Assembly: GCF_003751085.1 (NCBI RefSeq)
Contig: NZ_RJJY01000001.1
Coordinates: 1,798,001-1,862,000 of the forward strand
Reading direction: 5' to 3'
DNA: 64,000 nt
Source of the DNA: Micromonospora sp. Llam0
GTDB taxonomy: Bacteria > Actinomycetota > Actinomycetes > Mycobacteriales > Micromonosporaceae
Below are positions 9,501 through 17,388 of the stretch, one piece after another. Each line of letters starts with the position of its first letter. Position 1 is the first letter of the stretch. Under the pieces are notes generated by a model. It was not told the origin of the DNA, did not search any database, and saw nothing but the letters and a program-made list of their open reading frames with translations. The position numbers were made by a program, and so were the translations under genes.

Positions 9501-9598
9501 CCCAGGATGGCCCGTTGAGCCGTTGGTCCGAGATCCAGTTGTTCACCATCGCGCCAGGCGCAGACCTGACCGAGGACCCGGATACGCAAAGTCGTCAC
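6509..9598 (-). CDS. AfsR/DnrI/RedD (SARP)-type transcriptional regulator with NB-ARC and TPR domains
   Basis: 1029 aa from GTG 9598. Domain order is an OmpR-type DNA-binding domain (residues 1-95, LRIRVLGQVCAWRDG), a bacterial transcriptional activation domain (about 100-245), an NB-ARC/STAND ATPase with P-loop SGTAGVGKTAL near 330 and DLQGYD after it, then about ten TPR-like repeats (730-960). This is the AfsR layout: a signal-integrating activator of secondary metabolism or development. A longer reading to ATG 9667 is possible, but a candidate promoter (9666-9695) would start transcription below it, so GTG 9598 is preferred. No biosynthetic cluster adjoins it, so its target is unknown. The C-terminal codons carry the operon-terminating palindrome. 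Confidence 0.88.
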   Translation of the reverse strand: MTTLRIRVLGQVCAWRDGEQLDLGPTAQRAILGLLAIAAGQPVRAAEISDAVWADRQPPPTARNVIQTHIKHLRRRLEPDRPPRAPSTVLPQVGDGYALRLPASEVDAGVFRHRLAAAAGLQRNGELSRAADELEQALGLWLGPPMADIPTLAEHPRVVALLEERHTALARYGDIMITAGRAAEAVPALEEAAAAQPLDEAAQARLIRAYHAAGHRARAFHTYHRVRRHLTDELGVDPGPELTAAHTALLHDDELTAAPDARPSGGEPGRAAPEPVPAPAPAQLPADIPDFTGRVTELAELDQLLDDAQGRTDDDVDRSSGVTVAAVSGTAGVGKTALAVRWAHRVRHRFPDGQLYVDLQGYDAEQPVSPGQALAGFLRALGVAGPDLPLDLDERAACYRSLTDGQRMLVVLDNAASAEQVRPLLPGSPSCLVLVTSRDSLAGLVARHGARRVGLDPLPLAEAVALIHRLIGARATVEHTAAAVLAAHCARLPLALRVAAELAATRPTAPLVELVRELADQHRRLDLLDAGGDRRTGVRAVFSWSYLHLPADAARAFRLLGLHPGSDLEPYAAAAITATSVPDARRLLELLARAHLIERGPGHRYGMHDLLRAYAVDLAGQQESPVDRHRSMTVLFDHYLHTAATAMDLLFPAERHRRPAVTGQSVAARPLLDAAAARAWLEQERANLVGAVVHTAGNGWPEHARRLVLTIFRYLEGAGHYPDAVTVHHHGLLAAEIIGDRDSQAHMMTNIAVVYGMQGHRQLVADHLQRALVLYRQTGERAGKARALGNLGVFHGQQGQYDQATAHLREALGLLREAGEAHGEAMALGNLGWIAVLQGRYAEAADHLSDAIVLCQRIGHRVGLAFALDSLGQLHARLGSFRAAADHHGQALEIYRDTSQPMGAASALVGLADALMEVGHATAARDHYRQALSISAQIGDRTQQARAHAGLARAGQRLADTDRRRTATDRGNTPDDVWDHWCHALAHFSAIGAPEAEQIRARLNAADRDRGGTGPGTAPVAVSAPAPGR
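6533..6580. terminator. Large palindrome between convergent genes, probable bidirectional terminator
   Basis: A 17-nt arm (6533-6549) pairs perfectly with 6564-6580, and the 14-nt loop contains a second GC palindrome, CCGGGCCCGG. It begins at the stop of the envelope operon and lies wholly inside the last codons of the convergent SARP gene. No T-tract is seen, which is usual for actinomycete terminators. Confidence 0.7.
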
Positions 9599-9665
9599 CC
9601 TCGCCGGTCGTACCGAATGCCGCCGCTCGGAACGGGTTGGCCGTGTACGTCGGTCGGCTGGGCTC

Positions 9666-9695
9666 AACCTACGTCTATGTCGCTCGGCAATGCAA
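9666..9695 (-). promoter_or_regulatory. Candidate promoter of the SARP gene
   Basis: On the minus strand, TTGCAT (9695-9690) and TAGGTT (9671-9666) are separated by 18 nt. This would place the transcript start near 9659, about 60 nt before GTG 9598. Prediction by eye only. Confidence 0.35.
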
Positions 9696-9831
9696 CGCTA
9701 GCTCTCGAATGACCCAGTCGAATTGCCGAATCGTCGGTTATCGGGTGTCCGCAGTGGAGAATCAGGATGTGGGTCGGATCTCTCTCCGTCGCGTGTCGGG
9801 TACTGCGGTGACCTGGTGGCATCGCCCGTGT

Positions 9832-9873
9832 CGCCGGGCGTTGGCGCCCCGCCCGGAGCGCCAACGCCCGGCG
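9832..9873 (-). terminator. Terminator hairpin after spo0M
   Basis: A perfect 16-bp inverted repeat (9832-9847 with 9858-9873, 10-nt loop) starts 6 nt beyond the stop of the Spo0M gene. It is GC-rich with no T-tract. Confidence 0.8.
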
Positions 9874-9878
9874 GATGG

Positions 9879-10859
9879 TCACTCCTCCTCGAACTCCTCA
9901 CCCGAGTCCTCGTCCCCGCCGAACGAGTCGAAGACCTCGCCGGCGATCATCCCGCCGGCGAAGCCGAGCGCGGCGCCGCCGACCGCGCCGGCGACGACGC
10001 CACCCATTCCCGACCCGCCATGGTGTCCTCCGTGATGCCCGCCGTAGTGCCCACCGGGCGCGCCGTACCCGCCGATCAGCGACTGGCGCTGGGAGAGCGC
10101 CTGGCGTACCCAGGTGTCGACCTGGGCGGTCCAGTCCACCTGGTCGGCGTCTGCGTGGCTGACCCGGTATCGGCCGTACGAGTCGTGCCCCGGCCGGAAG
10201 AGACCGCCGCGCTTGTCGAACTCCAGCACGACGTCGACGCCGTACTCGCTGGCCACGAAGGTCAGCTCGACCTCGTTGATGCCGCCGGCGTACTGGGGTG
10301 CGGCGTAGTACTCGATCTCCTGGTAGAACGGGAGGGTCTGGGGCACGCCGTGCAGCCGCCCGTACTCCAGGTCGGCGCCCTTGAAGGCGAAGCCGAGCCG
10401 GGCGAACGCCTCCAGGATGTGCTCCTGCAGCGGCAGCGGGTAGATGTGCACCGCGTCGAGGTCGCCCCGGTCGATCGCCCCCGGGATGGCGACCTCGGTC
10501 CGCAGACCCATGGTCATGCCGTGCAGGCGCTGCCCGTAGAGGTCGGTGACCGGGGTCTCCCACGGCACCGGGAACTGGAAGGGCAACGACAACTGCTGGC
10601 CTTCGCGCAGGTGGATGCCGCCGGACACGGGGAACCGGTGGAACTCGGCCAGGGCGTTGTGGTCCTCGCCGCCGGCCTCCACCTCCACCCGGGTGACCAA
10701 GCTGACCGTGATCTGGTCCAGCTGCACGTCGTGGCTGCCGCCAGTGATGTTCACCTGCCCGGTGAGGGCCAGGCCCGGCCGGGTGTTGGGGTTCTGCAGC
10801 ACCGTGTCGACGCTGGGAGCGCCGATTCCCAGAGCACCCAGCATCTTCTTGAATACCAC
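9879..10859 (-). CDS. spo0M: Spo0M-family sporulation-control protein
   Basis: 326 aa. Residues 1-255 match the arrestin-like Spo0M fold: the N-terminus VVFKKMLGALGIGAPSVDT is the family signature, followed by the beta-rich GLALTGQVNITGG and QLSLPFQFPVP segments. In Bacillus, Spo0M affects sporulation timing and interacts with cytoskeletal proteins; the actinomycete role is less clear. The C-terminal tail is unusual: a Gly/His-rich stretch (HYGGHHGGHHGG) that could bind metal, a short hydrophobic GxxxG-rich segment, and an acidic end. GTG 10859 is chosen because AGGAAC lies 5 nt upstream; the frame is open 21 codons further but that part has no family similarity. Confidence 0.85.
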   Translation of the reverse strand: MVFKKMLGALGIGAPSVDTVLQNPNTRPGLALTGQVNITGGSHDVQLDQITVSLVTRVEVEAGGEDHNALAEFHRFPVSGGIHLREGQQLSLPFQFPVPWETPVTDLYGQRLHGMTMGLRTEVAIPGAIDRGDLDAVHIYPLPLQEHILEAFARLGFAFKGADLEYGRLHGVPQTLPFYQEIEYYAAPQYAGGINEVELTFVASEYGVDVVLEFDKRGGLFRPGHDSYGRYRVSHADADQVDWTAQVDTWVRQALSQRQSLIGGYGAPGGHYGGHHGGHHGGSGMGGVVAGAVGGAALGFAGGMIAGEVFDSFGGDEDSGEEFEEE

Positions 10860-11036
10860 GTACGTTCCTCTCGTTCTTTGATTGGCAGGCCCGTGTCCTG
10901 CCGGCACCGGCACATCGGACATCCAGTGTGGAAATTGTGGGTGGTGTTCAGTTTATCCTGATCGACCGTGACGGGTTGTCGGCGTGGTCCGGCGATATCG
11001 CGTGTGACGGCCGGACAATATGAGAAAATACGTCTT

Positions 11037-12080
11037 ATGCCGGATTTCGTGGTGACGGCGGACTGGCCTGTCTCCTGGTCGATAGCCGCGTTCGCGATCG
11101 CCGGGGTGGTGACGGTGGTCGGCGGGATCCGGCTCGTCGCCGTGGGTGACGCGCTCGCCGACCGGACCGGCTTGGGAGAGGCGCTCTTCGGCGCGGTCTT
11201 CTTCGGACTGGCGACCTCGCTGTCCGGGATCGTGATGACCGCGGTCACTGCGATCAGTGACGCTCCGCAACTGGCCTACAGCAACGCCGTCGGCGGCATC
11301 GCCGCGCAGACCACCGCTATCGCGGTGGCCGACCTGTTCTACCGGCGGGTCAACCTCGAACACGCCGCCGCTTCGCTGTCCAACCTGCTCTTCGGCTGCC
11401 TGCTGCTGGCGCTGCTGGCCCTGGCCCTGCTGGCCACCTACACCCCGGACGGCGCGGTGGTCGGCGTCCACCCGGTCTCGATGATCATGGTCGGCTGCTA
11501 CCTCGGCGGCGTCATGATCGTCCACTCCGCCGACGTTACGCCCTACTGGCAAGCCGTCGACACCAACGAGACCCGCCGGGATCTGCCGCAGAGCCATGGC
11601 CTCCTCGACGACCGTCCGCTACGTCGGCTGTGGGTGCGGTTCGCTCTCGTCGGGCTGGCCGTCGCCGCCAGCGGCTGGCTGACCGCCCTCGCCGCCGAGA
11701 GTCTGGTGCAGTCGACCGGGCTACGGGCCGGATTCGTCGGCGGGGTGCTGATGGGTCTGGTCAACGCGTTGCCGGAGACGATCACCGCAATCGCCGCGGT
11801 ACGGCGCGGCGCGGTGACCCTCGCGGTCGCCGCCATCCTCGGCGGCAACTGCCTCGACGCGCTCAACCTGGTGGTCGCTGACGTCTTCTACCGCACCGGG
11901 TCGATCTACCACGCAGCCGGTCCGGACGAACTGTTCCTCACCTCTGCCGCGCTACTGATGACCACGGTGCTGCTCGGTGGGCTGCTGGCCCGGCAGGTCC
12001 GCGGCTGGGGTCGGCTGGGTTTCGAAGGCACCCTGCTGTTCGGCGGCTATCTCGCCGTGGTCGCGGTGCTGGCCTTCTGA
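11037..12080 (+). CDS. CaCA-type sodium/calcium exchanger family membrane protein
   Basis: 347 aa, about ten hydrophobic helices. Two inverted alpha-repeats are visible: GLATSLSGIVMTAVTAI (about residues 60-76) and GLVNALPETITAI (about 238-250), followed by GGNCLDALNL. These correspond to the ion-coordinating G(N/T)SxPE regions of Na+/Ca2+ exchangers. The first repeat has LSG where most members have LPE, so ion specificity may differ. ATG 11037 is chosen because upstream codons lack similarity and an AT-rich box ends 7 nt before it, fitting a leaderless start. Divergent from spo0M. Ca2+, Na+ or another cation as substrate cannot be decided. Confidence 0.75.
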   Translation: MPDFVVTADWPVSWSIAAFAIAGVVTVVGGIRLVAVGDALADRTGLGEALFGAVFFGLATSLSGIVMTAVTAISDAPQLAYSNAVGGIAAQTTAIAVADLFYRRVNLEHAAASLSNLLFGCLLLALLALALLATYTPDGAVVGVHPVSMIMVGCYLGGVMIVHSADVTPYWQAVDTNETRRDLPQSHGLLDDRPLRRLWVRFALVGLAVAASGWLTALAAESLVQSTGLRAGFVGGVLMGLVNALPETITAIAAVRRGAVTLAVAAILGGNCLDALNLVVADVFYRTGSIYHAAGPDELFLTSAALLMTTVLLGGLLARQVRGWGRLGFEGTLLFGGYLAVVAVLAF

Positions 12081-12092
12081 CGCCAGCGTCAG
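12077..12092. terminator. Small hairpin between convergent genes
   Basis: CTGACGC and GCGTCAG (7-bp arms, 2-nt spacer) overlap the exchanger stop codon and face the convergent anti-sigma gene. Weak but well placed. Confidence 0.4.
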
Positions 12093-12109
12093 CACCACCG
12101 GACCGTCGG

Positions 12110-12574
12110 TCACCGGCCGGCCGGGCGGGCCAGGCTGATCACCGCGGTGACCACCGCCCCCGGCCCCGGTTCGGCACGATCGATGATCAGCTCGGTGCAC
12201 AGCTGCCGGCAGATCCAGATGCCCCGACCACCGGCCTGCGCCTGGTCCGGTGGAACGGTCCCTACCTGAGGGTCGCGCATCCCCGGCCCGTTGTCGCTGA
12301 CCTGGCAGTACAGGATGTCCTCGCGGCGCCACAACCGGAGCCGGCCGCTGCCGCCGCCGTGGCGTATCGCGTTGGTGGCGAGCTCCCCGGCGACGATGAG
12401 CAGATGTTCGGTCTGCTCGGCCGAGATGTCCAGCCCGGGAGCGTGTGCGCTGAGCGTGGCCCGCAGGCCGTACAGACCGTCCCGGTCGAACGGCTGGTCG
12501 ACGGCACCGTCCGGGGACGGATCGTCCGTCGGTCGTCCCCCGATGCCGAGCGAGGTGGGATCAGGGCTGCTCAT
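12110..12574 (-). CDS. RsbW-like ATP-binding protein (anti-sigma factor / serine kinase)
   Basis: 154 aa GHKL ATPase of the HATPase_c_2 type. The N-box is ELATNAIRHG (about residues 63-72), the G1 box is VSDNGPGM (about 93-100), and a G2-like GRGIWICRQL follows. Such proteins bind sigma factors or phosphorylate STAS anti-anti-sigma partners. The ATG overlaps the end of the upstream MEDS/STAS gene by 14 nt, so it would be co-translated with its natural partner, but that partner is frameshifted here. A start 11 codons upstream is possible. No sigma gene adjoins. Confidence 0.8.
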   Translation of the reverse strand: MSSPDPTSLGIGGRPTDDPSPDGAVDQPFDRDGLYGLRATLSAHAPGLDISAEQTEHLLIVAGELATNAIRHGGGSGRLRLWRREDILYCQVSDNGPGMRDPQVGTVPPDQAQAGGRGIWICRQLCTELIIDRAEPGPGAVVTAVISLARPAGR

Positions 12575-13434
12575 GGCGTCTCTGTACCCGGAGTTGAGCC
12601 ACGTCATCCGCGCCGACCAGAGCCAGCACGGTACCGACCAGCCGTCGGCAGGACACCGTCATCCGGCGCGATCTCGGCAACGCCCGTGCGGCAGCCAGGA
12701 TGATGCCGGCGCAGGCGCCGTCGATGTAGTCCAGCCCGGTCAGGTTGATGTGCAGGTGGCGGTCGATCCGTACCGACTCGGCCAGCGCCAGCTCGAGCAC
12801 GTCCTTGTACCGGTAGTCCAGCTCACCGGCGATGCGCAGGCCGGCCGGGCTGTACTGCCGGCAGATCCGCAGCAGTGGATGCTCCAGGTAGACCTGAGCC
12901 GCGACGGTCCTGGGATGTGCCCGGGCGGCGAACGCCAGCGTGACGGCGTCGAACCGCTCCCGGTCGTACTGGCAGATCAGACAGAGCTGGCCGTGCGCGA
13001 ACAGGTCGGCGACCAGCGTCTCGAACTCGACCAGTTGATCGGCTGCGGCGGCCGGGCGGGTCGCCCAGCACATGTCGGCGGTCACCCGCAGGCCAGCGTA
13101 GCCCTCGTCGCTGGCCTGCCGGGCCTCCCGCGCGAGCGTCCGCACCATCGCACCGGCGTCGGCCGGTGCCCCGCCGAGCAGCGACTCGGTGGCCGAGGCG
13201 ATGCGCAGCTGGCCCCGGCGCAGCGCCGGGGCCAGGCCGTACCGCGCGGTCGTGCAGCTCACCGGTGAGCTCGTCCGGGCTCACCGAGTCGGTCCAGCAG
13301 ACCACCTTCTGCCCGGCCCGCAGCCCGCCACGCACGAAGGCCGCCACCAGGTCCAGTCGCTCCTCCTGGTCGGAGAAGGTGAGACAGGCATGGTCGCCGG
13401 CGCCGAGCGTGCCAACCGTAGCCGTGTCCGCCAT
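12561..13434 (-). pseudogene. MEDS-STAS sensory/anti-anti-sigma gene with an apparent 1-nt frameshift
   Basis: Two frames together give one protein of about 290 aa. The first (from ATG 13434, SD AAGGCGG) encodes the start of a MEDS domain, GAGDHACLTFSDQEERLDL to GELHDRAV. The reading then has to move by one nucleotide near 13240-13250 to continue as YGLAPALRRGQLRIA. The remaining MEDS part (including DRERFDA) and a C-terminal STAS domain (HLHINLTGLDYIDGACAGI) follow and end at 12561. MEDS domains are thought to sense small ligands, and STAS domains bind RsbW-like kinases such as the downstream gene. As written, only an N-terminal fragment or an internally started 233-aa product (12561-13262) can be made. 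A sequencing error is possible. Confidence 0.75.
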
Positions 13435-13599
13435 CGTCGATCCGCCTTGTCCGTCATCGGGAGGATGCCCGCCACCTTATGCGTTGCACCCGGTCGCACC
13501 CGGACACGCCCCCGTCGAGCCGTCGATTTGAACGTCCGCCGTGCACTGCCCGTACCACCGGTGGCAGAGCAGACGGCACCGGATCTGACGGGGGCGCAC

Positions 13600-14592
13600 G
13601 TGATCATCGGAGAAGGTCCGGCCAGCGGTCGCGCCGCAGGTCGGTCCGGTCGACGCGCCCACTCCCGAGGCCGCACACCCCGTCGGTCACTGCTCGGCGT
13701 CGGTTTGTTCGGCCTGCTCACCGCCGGTGGCCTCGGCTACGGGTGGCGGGCTGCCGCCGGTTCGCCGGTGACCGGCGGTCGGGTGGCGGCGGGTGGGCCG
13801 GGTACGGTGGTGGCCGTGCCGACCGCTGCGGTGCCGACCCCGGACGTCGTGACGGAGCAGCGCCGCCGGGCGGCGCTGGCGGCCCGACAGGTACGCGGGT
13901 ACGCCGCCGGGCTGCCCGGCCAGTTCAGCTTCGCGGTGGTCGAGCGCGGCACCGGGACCGGTTTCCGCACCGGTGACGAGCTCCGGTTCCAGACGGCGAG
14001 CATCGTCAAGGTGGAGATTCTCACTGCCCTGCTGTTGGACCGGGACGGGACCCCGTTGACCGCCGTGCAACGCGACCGGGCCGAGGCAATGATCACAGCC
14101 AGTGACAACGCTGCGGCCAGTGAACTCTTCGCCGCCATCGGTGGCGTCGCCGGATTGAACCGGGTCAACACCGAGCTCGGCCTGACCCGGACCCGACCGA
14201 GGTCGGCCTGGGGGACGACCGTCACCACGTCAGCCGACCAGGTCCGGCTGCTCCGAGGGCTGGTCGACGAGGAGAGCCCGCTGCGACCGGCGGACCGAGG
14301 CCTGGTGCTGGACCTGATGGGTCGGGTGGTCGACGGACAGCGGTGGGGGGTGCCGGCCGGTGCCGGTACGACCGGCTCCCGTACCTGGGTGAAGAACGGC
14401 TGGGACACCGTCGGCGATCATGACGGACGCTGGCTGGTCAACAGCATCGGGCGGATCGTCGAGGACGACCACGACTGGCTGGTGGCGGTGCTGTCCGACC
14501 ACCACGACTCGCTGGATGCCGGCATCGCGGCGGTGGAACAGGCGGTGCGGATCGCCTTCGACACGTGGCGCCGACCGGCCCCGGCCGGCTGA
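13600..14592 (+). CDS. Secreted class-A beta-lactamase-like serine hydrolase
   Basis: 330 aa from GTG 13600. A twin-arginine-like signal lies at residues 26-48 (TPRRSLLGVGLFGLLTAGG). The beta-lactamase/penicillin-binding fold shows Ser134-x-x-Lys137 (TASIVKVEI), SDN at 168-170 and, near 265, KNG instead of the usual KTG/KSG. No clear Glu166-type ExxLN is found. Without those two elements, hydrolysis of beta-lactams is doubtful. A cell-wall or amide-hydrolase role, or an inactive homologue, is as likely. Start choice is uncertain: the frame is open far upstream, but that part overlaps the divergent MEDS gene. It ends 35 nt before a convergent small gene. Confidence 0.75.
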   Translation: MIIGEGPASGRAAGRSGRRAHSRGRTPRRSLLGVGLFGLLTAGGLGYGWRAAAGSPVTGGRVAAGGPGTVVAVPTAAVPTPDVVTEQRRRAALAARQVRGYAAGLPGQFSFAVVERGTGTGFRTGDELRFQTASIVKVEILTALLLDRDGTPLTAVQRDRAEAMITASDNAAASELFAAIGGVAGLNRVNTELGLTRTRPRSAWGTTVTTSADQVRLLRGLVDEESPLRPADRGLVLDLMGRVVDGQRWGVPAGAGTTGSRTWVKNGWDTVGDHDGRWLVNSIGRIVEDDHDWLVAVLSDHHDSLDAGIAAVEQAVRIAFDTWRRPAPAG

Positions 14593-14627
14593 GCCCTCGG
14601 CCGGCCGTCCGGCACCGTACCGGTGGG

Positions 14628-15086
14628 TCAGGCCGGGCCGAATGCCCGGTCGCAGGCCTCGCGCAGGTCGACCTGCGCGGCCGAGATCGTCAGGTTCCCC
14701 TCGATCGGCTCCTGGTCGGCGGCGGCCCGGGCGGCGTCCACCAGGTCTTTTCCGCGAGCGGCCAGCGTGGTGTCGGTCGACGCCTGTGCCTGCTGGCCGA
14801 TCTCCCGGTTGACGTCGTGGTCGAGCTCGGCCGCGCTGATCTCCCGCAGGTCCTGGCATGCCTGCCAGCCTTCGGTGTCGGCCGGTGGGGTCTGCGATGT
14901 GCTCTCGCCGACTGTCGGCGTCGGCGTCGCCTGCGACTGCTCGCCCCTGGTCAGCGCGCCGACCCCGATGACCAGGACGGCTAGCACGACCGGCGCGGTG
15001 ATCCACAGCCAGACCGGCCGCCGGCGGGAGCGGCGGGAGGGGGAGAATCCAGAGTGGTCAGCAGAGGAACGGTAGGGGTGGCTCAC
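14628..15086 (-). CDS. Hypothetical membrane-anchored extracytoplasmic protein
   Basis: 152 aa with GTG start. A short basic cytoplasmic tail ([10 protein letters not shown]) leads into one hydrophobic helix (about residues 26-45). A Thr/Pro-rich spacer and a small helical domain with two cysteines (WQACQDL and REACDRAF) follow. The topology is type II, with the cysteines outside, where they may form a disulphide. No family is recognised. The gene is convergent with the serine hydrolase. Confidence 0.65.
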   Translation of the reverse strand: MSHPYRSSADHSGFSPSRRSRRRPVWLWITAPVVLAVLVIGVGALTRGEQSQATPTPTVGESTSQTPPADTEGWQACQDLREISAAELDHDVNREIGQQAQASTDTTLAARGKDLVDAARAAADQEPIEGNLTISAAQVDLREACDRAFGPA

Positions 15087-15341
15087 GGTGGTGCCTCTCA
15101 GGTCCGACTGGGGCGAGGGGGCCGACTGGGGCGGTACTGGGCGAGGGAAGCAACGGTCTACGGCATAGCGGACATCAACGCCTGTGCCGTCATATATTCA
15201 TACACGTCGCGTTCGCATGGCGCACGTTGTCCCATGGTAGGCCTTTCGCTGCGGAAGGCAAACCGTCTATCTTCCCAGTTCGTCCGGACGGACGGGGGTG
15301 GCCGTAAGCAGCCGGAAACCCGGGCCTGTCAGACTGGGCCG

Positions 15342-16745
15342 GTGTATGACGTCGACGTGCTCGTGATCGGATCCGGCCCTAGTGGACAGAAGGCGGCGAT
15401 CGCCGCGGCGAAGCTCGACCGGAGCGTCATGGTCGTCGAGCGCGCGCACATGCTCGGCGGTGTGTGCATCAACACCGGCACCATCCCGTCCAAGACCCTG
15501 CGCGAGGCCGTCCTCTACCTGACCGGCCTCAACCAGCGCGAGGTCTACGGTCAGAGCTACCGGGTCAAGGATCACATCACGGTCAGTGACCTGGCTGCCC
15601 GGACCCAGCACGTGATCGGGCGCGAGATCGACGTGACCCGCAGCCAGTTGACCCGCAACCGGGTACGGATCATGACCGGCACGGCGCGGTTCGACGACGC
15701 GCACACCGTGGTGGTGACCGATGCCACCGGCCACGGGAACAAGGTCACCGCCGAGAAGATCGTGATCGCGGCCGGCACCCGCCCGGCCCGCCCGGCCAGC
15801 GTCGACTTCGACGAGCGGACCATCATCGACTCGGACGGCATCATCAACCTCGAACAGGTGCCGCAGTCGATGCTGGTGATCGGAGCCGGGGTGATCGGCA
15901 TCGAGTACGCCTCGATGTTCGCCGCGCTCGGCACCGAGGTCACCGTGGTGGAGCGGCGGGACCGGATGCTCGAGTTCTGCGACCTGGAGATCGTCGAAGC
16001 ACTCAAGTATCATCTGCGCGACCTCGCGGTCACCTTCCGCTTCGGCGAGGAGGTGGCGTCGGTGCAGCGTCACCAGCGCGGCGCGGTCGCGGTGCTGGAG
16101 AGTGGCAAGCGGATCGCCGCCGACACCGTCATGTACTCCGCCGGGCGCCAGGGCGTCGCCGGTGACCTCGACCTGGAGCGGGCCAGCCTGACCGCCGACG
16201 CCCGGGGCCGGATCCAGGTCAACGAGAACTTCCAGACCACGGCCGGGCACATCTACGCGGTGGGGGACATCATCGGCTTTCCCGCCCTGGCCTCCACCTC
16301 GATGGAGCAGGGCCGGCTCGCCGCCCACCATGCCTGCGGTGAACCGGCCCGTGGCATGCCGCAGCTACAGCCGATCGGCATCTACACCATCCCGGAGATC
16401 AGCTTCATCGGCAGCACCGAGGACCAGCTCACCGACAACCGGGTGCCCTTCGAGGTGGGGGTCGCCCGCTACCGGGAGCTCGCCCGCGGGCAGATCGTCG
16501 GCGACTCGTACGGGATGCTCAAGCTGCTGGTCGCACCGGACAGCCGGCAACTGCTCGGCGTGCACATCTTCGGCACCGGGGCCACCGAGCTGGTGCACAT
16601 CGGGCAGGCGGTGATGGGCTGCAACGGCACCGTCGACTACTTCGTCGACGCCGTGTTCAACTATCCGACCCTTGCCGAGGCGTACAAGGTCGCCGCGCTG
16701 GACGCGATGAACAAGATGCGGCACCTCGCTCAGCTGCACGACTGA
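15342..16745 (+). CDS. sthA: Soluble pyridine nucleotide transhydrogenase (Si-specific NAD(P)+ transhydrogenase)
   Basis: 467 aa, the usual length for SthA. FAD-binding motif [14 protein letters not shown] lies at residues 5-18. [17 protein letters not shown] has only one cysteine where disulphide reductases of the same fold have CxxxxC, which is the diagnostic difference for the transhydrogenase. The NAD(P)-binding motif [15 protein letters not shown] is near 180 and the dimerisation domain ends the protein. It interconverts NADPH + NAD+ and NADP+ + NADH in the cytosol. GTG 15342 is chosen from the family N-terminus; CAGACT ends 6 nt before it, so the transcript may be leaderless. A hairpin follows the stop. 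Confidence 0.92.
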   Translation: MYDVDVLVIGSGPSGQKAAIAAAKLDRSVMVVERAHMLGGVCINTGTIPSKTLREAVLYLTGLNQREVYGQSYRVKDHITVSDLAARTQHVIGREIDVTRSQLTRNRVRIMTGTARFDDAHTVVVTDATGHGNKVTAEKIVIAAGTRPARPASVDFDERTIIDSDGIINLEQVPQSMLVIGAGVIGIEYASMFAALGTEVTVVERRDRMLEFCDLEIVEALKYHLRDLAVTFRFGEEVASVQRHQRGAVAVLESGKRIAADTVMYSAGRQGVAGDLDLERASLTADARGRIQVNENFQTTAGHIYAVGDIIGFPALASTSMEQGRLAAHHACGEPARGMPQLQPIGIYTIPEISFIGSTEDQLTDNRVPFEVGVARYRELARGQIVGDSYGMLKLLVAPDSRQLLGVHIFGTGATELVHIGQAVMGCNGTVDYFVDAVFNYPTLAEAYKVAALDAMNKMRHLAQLHD

Positions 16746-16747
16746 CG

Positions 16748-16765
16748 GTCGGCTGTCCAGCCGAC
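16748..16765. terminator. Terminator hairpin between sthA and the convergent ABC operon
   Basis: GTCGGCT (16748-16754) pairs with AGCCGAC (16759-16765) across a 4-nt loop, 2 nt after the sthA stop and 11 nt beyond the stop of the convergent membrane-protein gene. Confidence 0.55.
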
Positions 16766-16776
16766 GGCCCAGCGGG

Positions 16777-17388
16777 TCAGTCGGGCCCGGCCGGTGCCGC
16801 CCGACGGTGGTGCACCGCGACCGCGGCGAGCAGCACACAACCGGTCATCGGCACCACCAGCGGGACCAGCTGCCAGGTGACCAGGACCAGACCGGCCAGA
16901 GCGAGCGTCAGCAGCACCGTACCGCCGGGGTCAGTCCGCAGCGTGCGCACTGCGGCCCGCAGCAGCGCCGGCCAGGCCGCGCCCGGGTGCCAGCCAGCGG
17001 CGGCCCGCAACAGTACGGCGCCCAGACCGACCGCAGTGAGCAGGCAGACCGCCGCGACCAGCTCGCCGACCGGCAACTGGCCGGTGCGTACCACCGCCGC
17101 GTCGAAGAACAACAGCAGCCCGGCCCCGACCGCCGCGAGCGACCACGGCCAGCTGCCGGGCAGCGCGGCCCGCAACCGTACGCCGAAGGCACCGAGCCGG
17201 GTGCTGCCGGTGCCGTCGACGTACGCCCGCAGCTGCGCGCACCCGGCGGCCAGCGCGGCCAGCAGCGTGACCAGCGGTAGCAGGCTGACCAGCACCAGCA
17301 CCCCGATCAGCAGGGTCTCACCGAACAGCGCGAAGCGGGCGCCACGCACGCCGGCCCCGGTGGCGGCGTCGCGGCCGGTGGCGCTCAC
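16777..17388 (-). CDS. YesL/DUF624-like integral membrane protein of the sugar ABC operon
   Basis: 203 aa, with five to six hydrophobic segments beginning at about residue 18 (FALFGETLLIGVLVL). It starts at GTG 17388 within a GTGA overlap with the MalG-type permease, so it is translationally coupled to the transporter. Small YesL/DUF624-type proteins often end carbohydrate ABC operons; their function is not known. Similarity here is by topology, length and context rather than by a clear motif. The gene closes the operon. Confidence 0.65.
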   Translation of the reverse strand: MSATGRDAATGAGVRGARFALFGETLLIGVLVLVSLLPLVTLLAALAAGCAQLRAYVDGTGSTRLGAFGVRLRAALPGSWPWSLAAVGAGLLLFFDAAVVRTGQLPVGELVAAVCLLTAVGLGAVLLRAAAGWHPGAAWPALLRAAVRTLRTDPGGTVLLTLALAGLVLVTWQLVPLVVPMTGCVLLAAVAVHHRRAAPAGPD

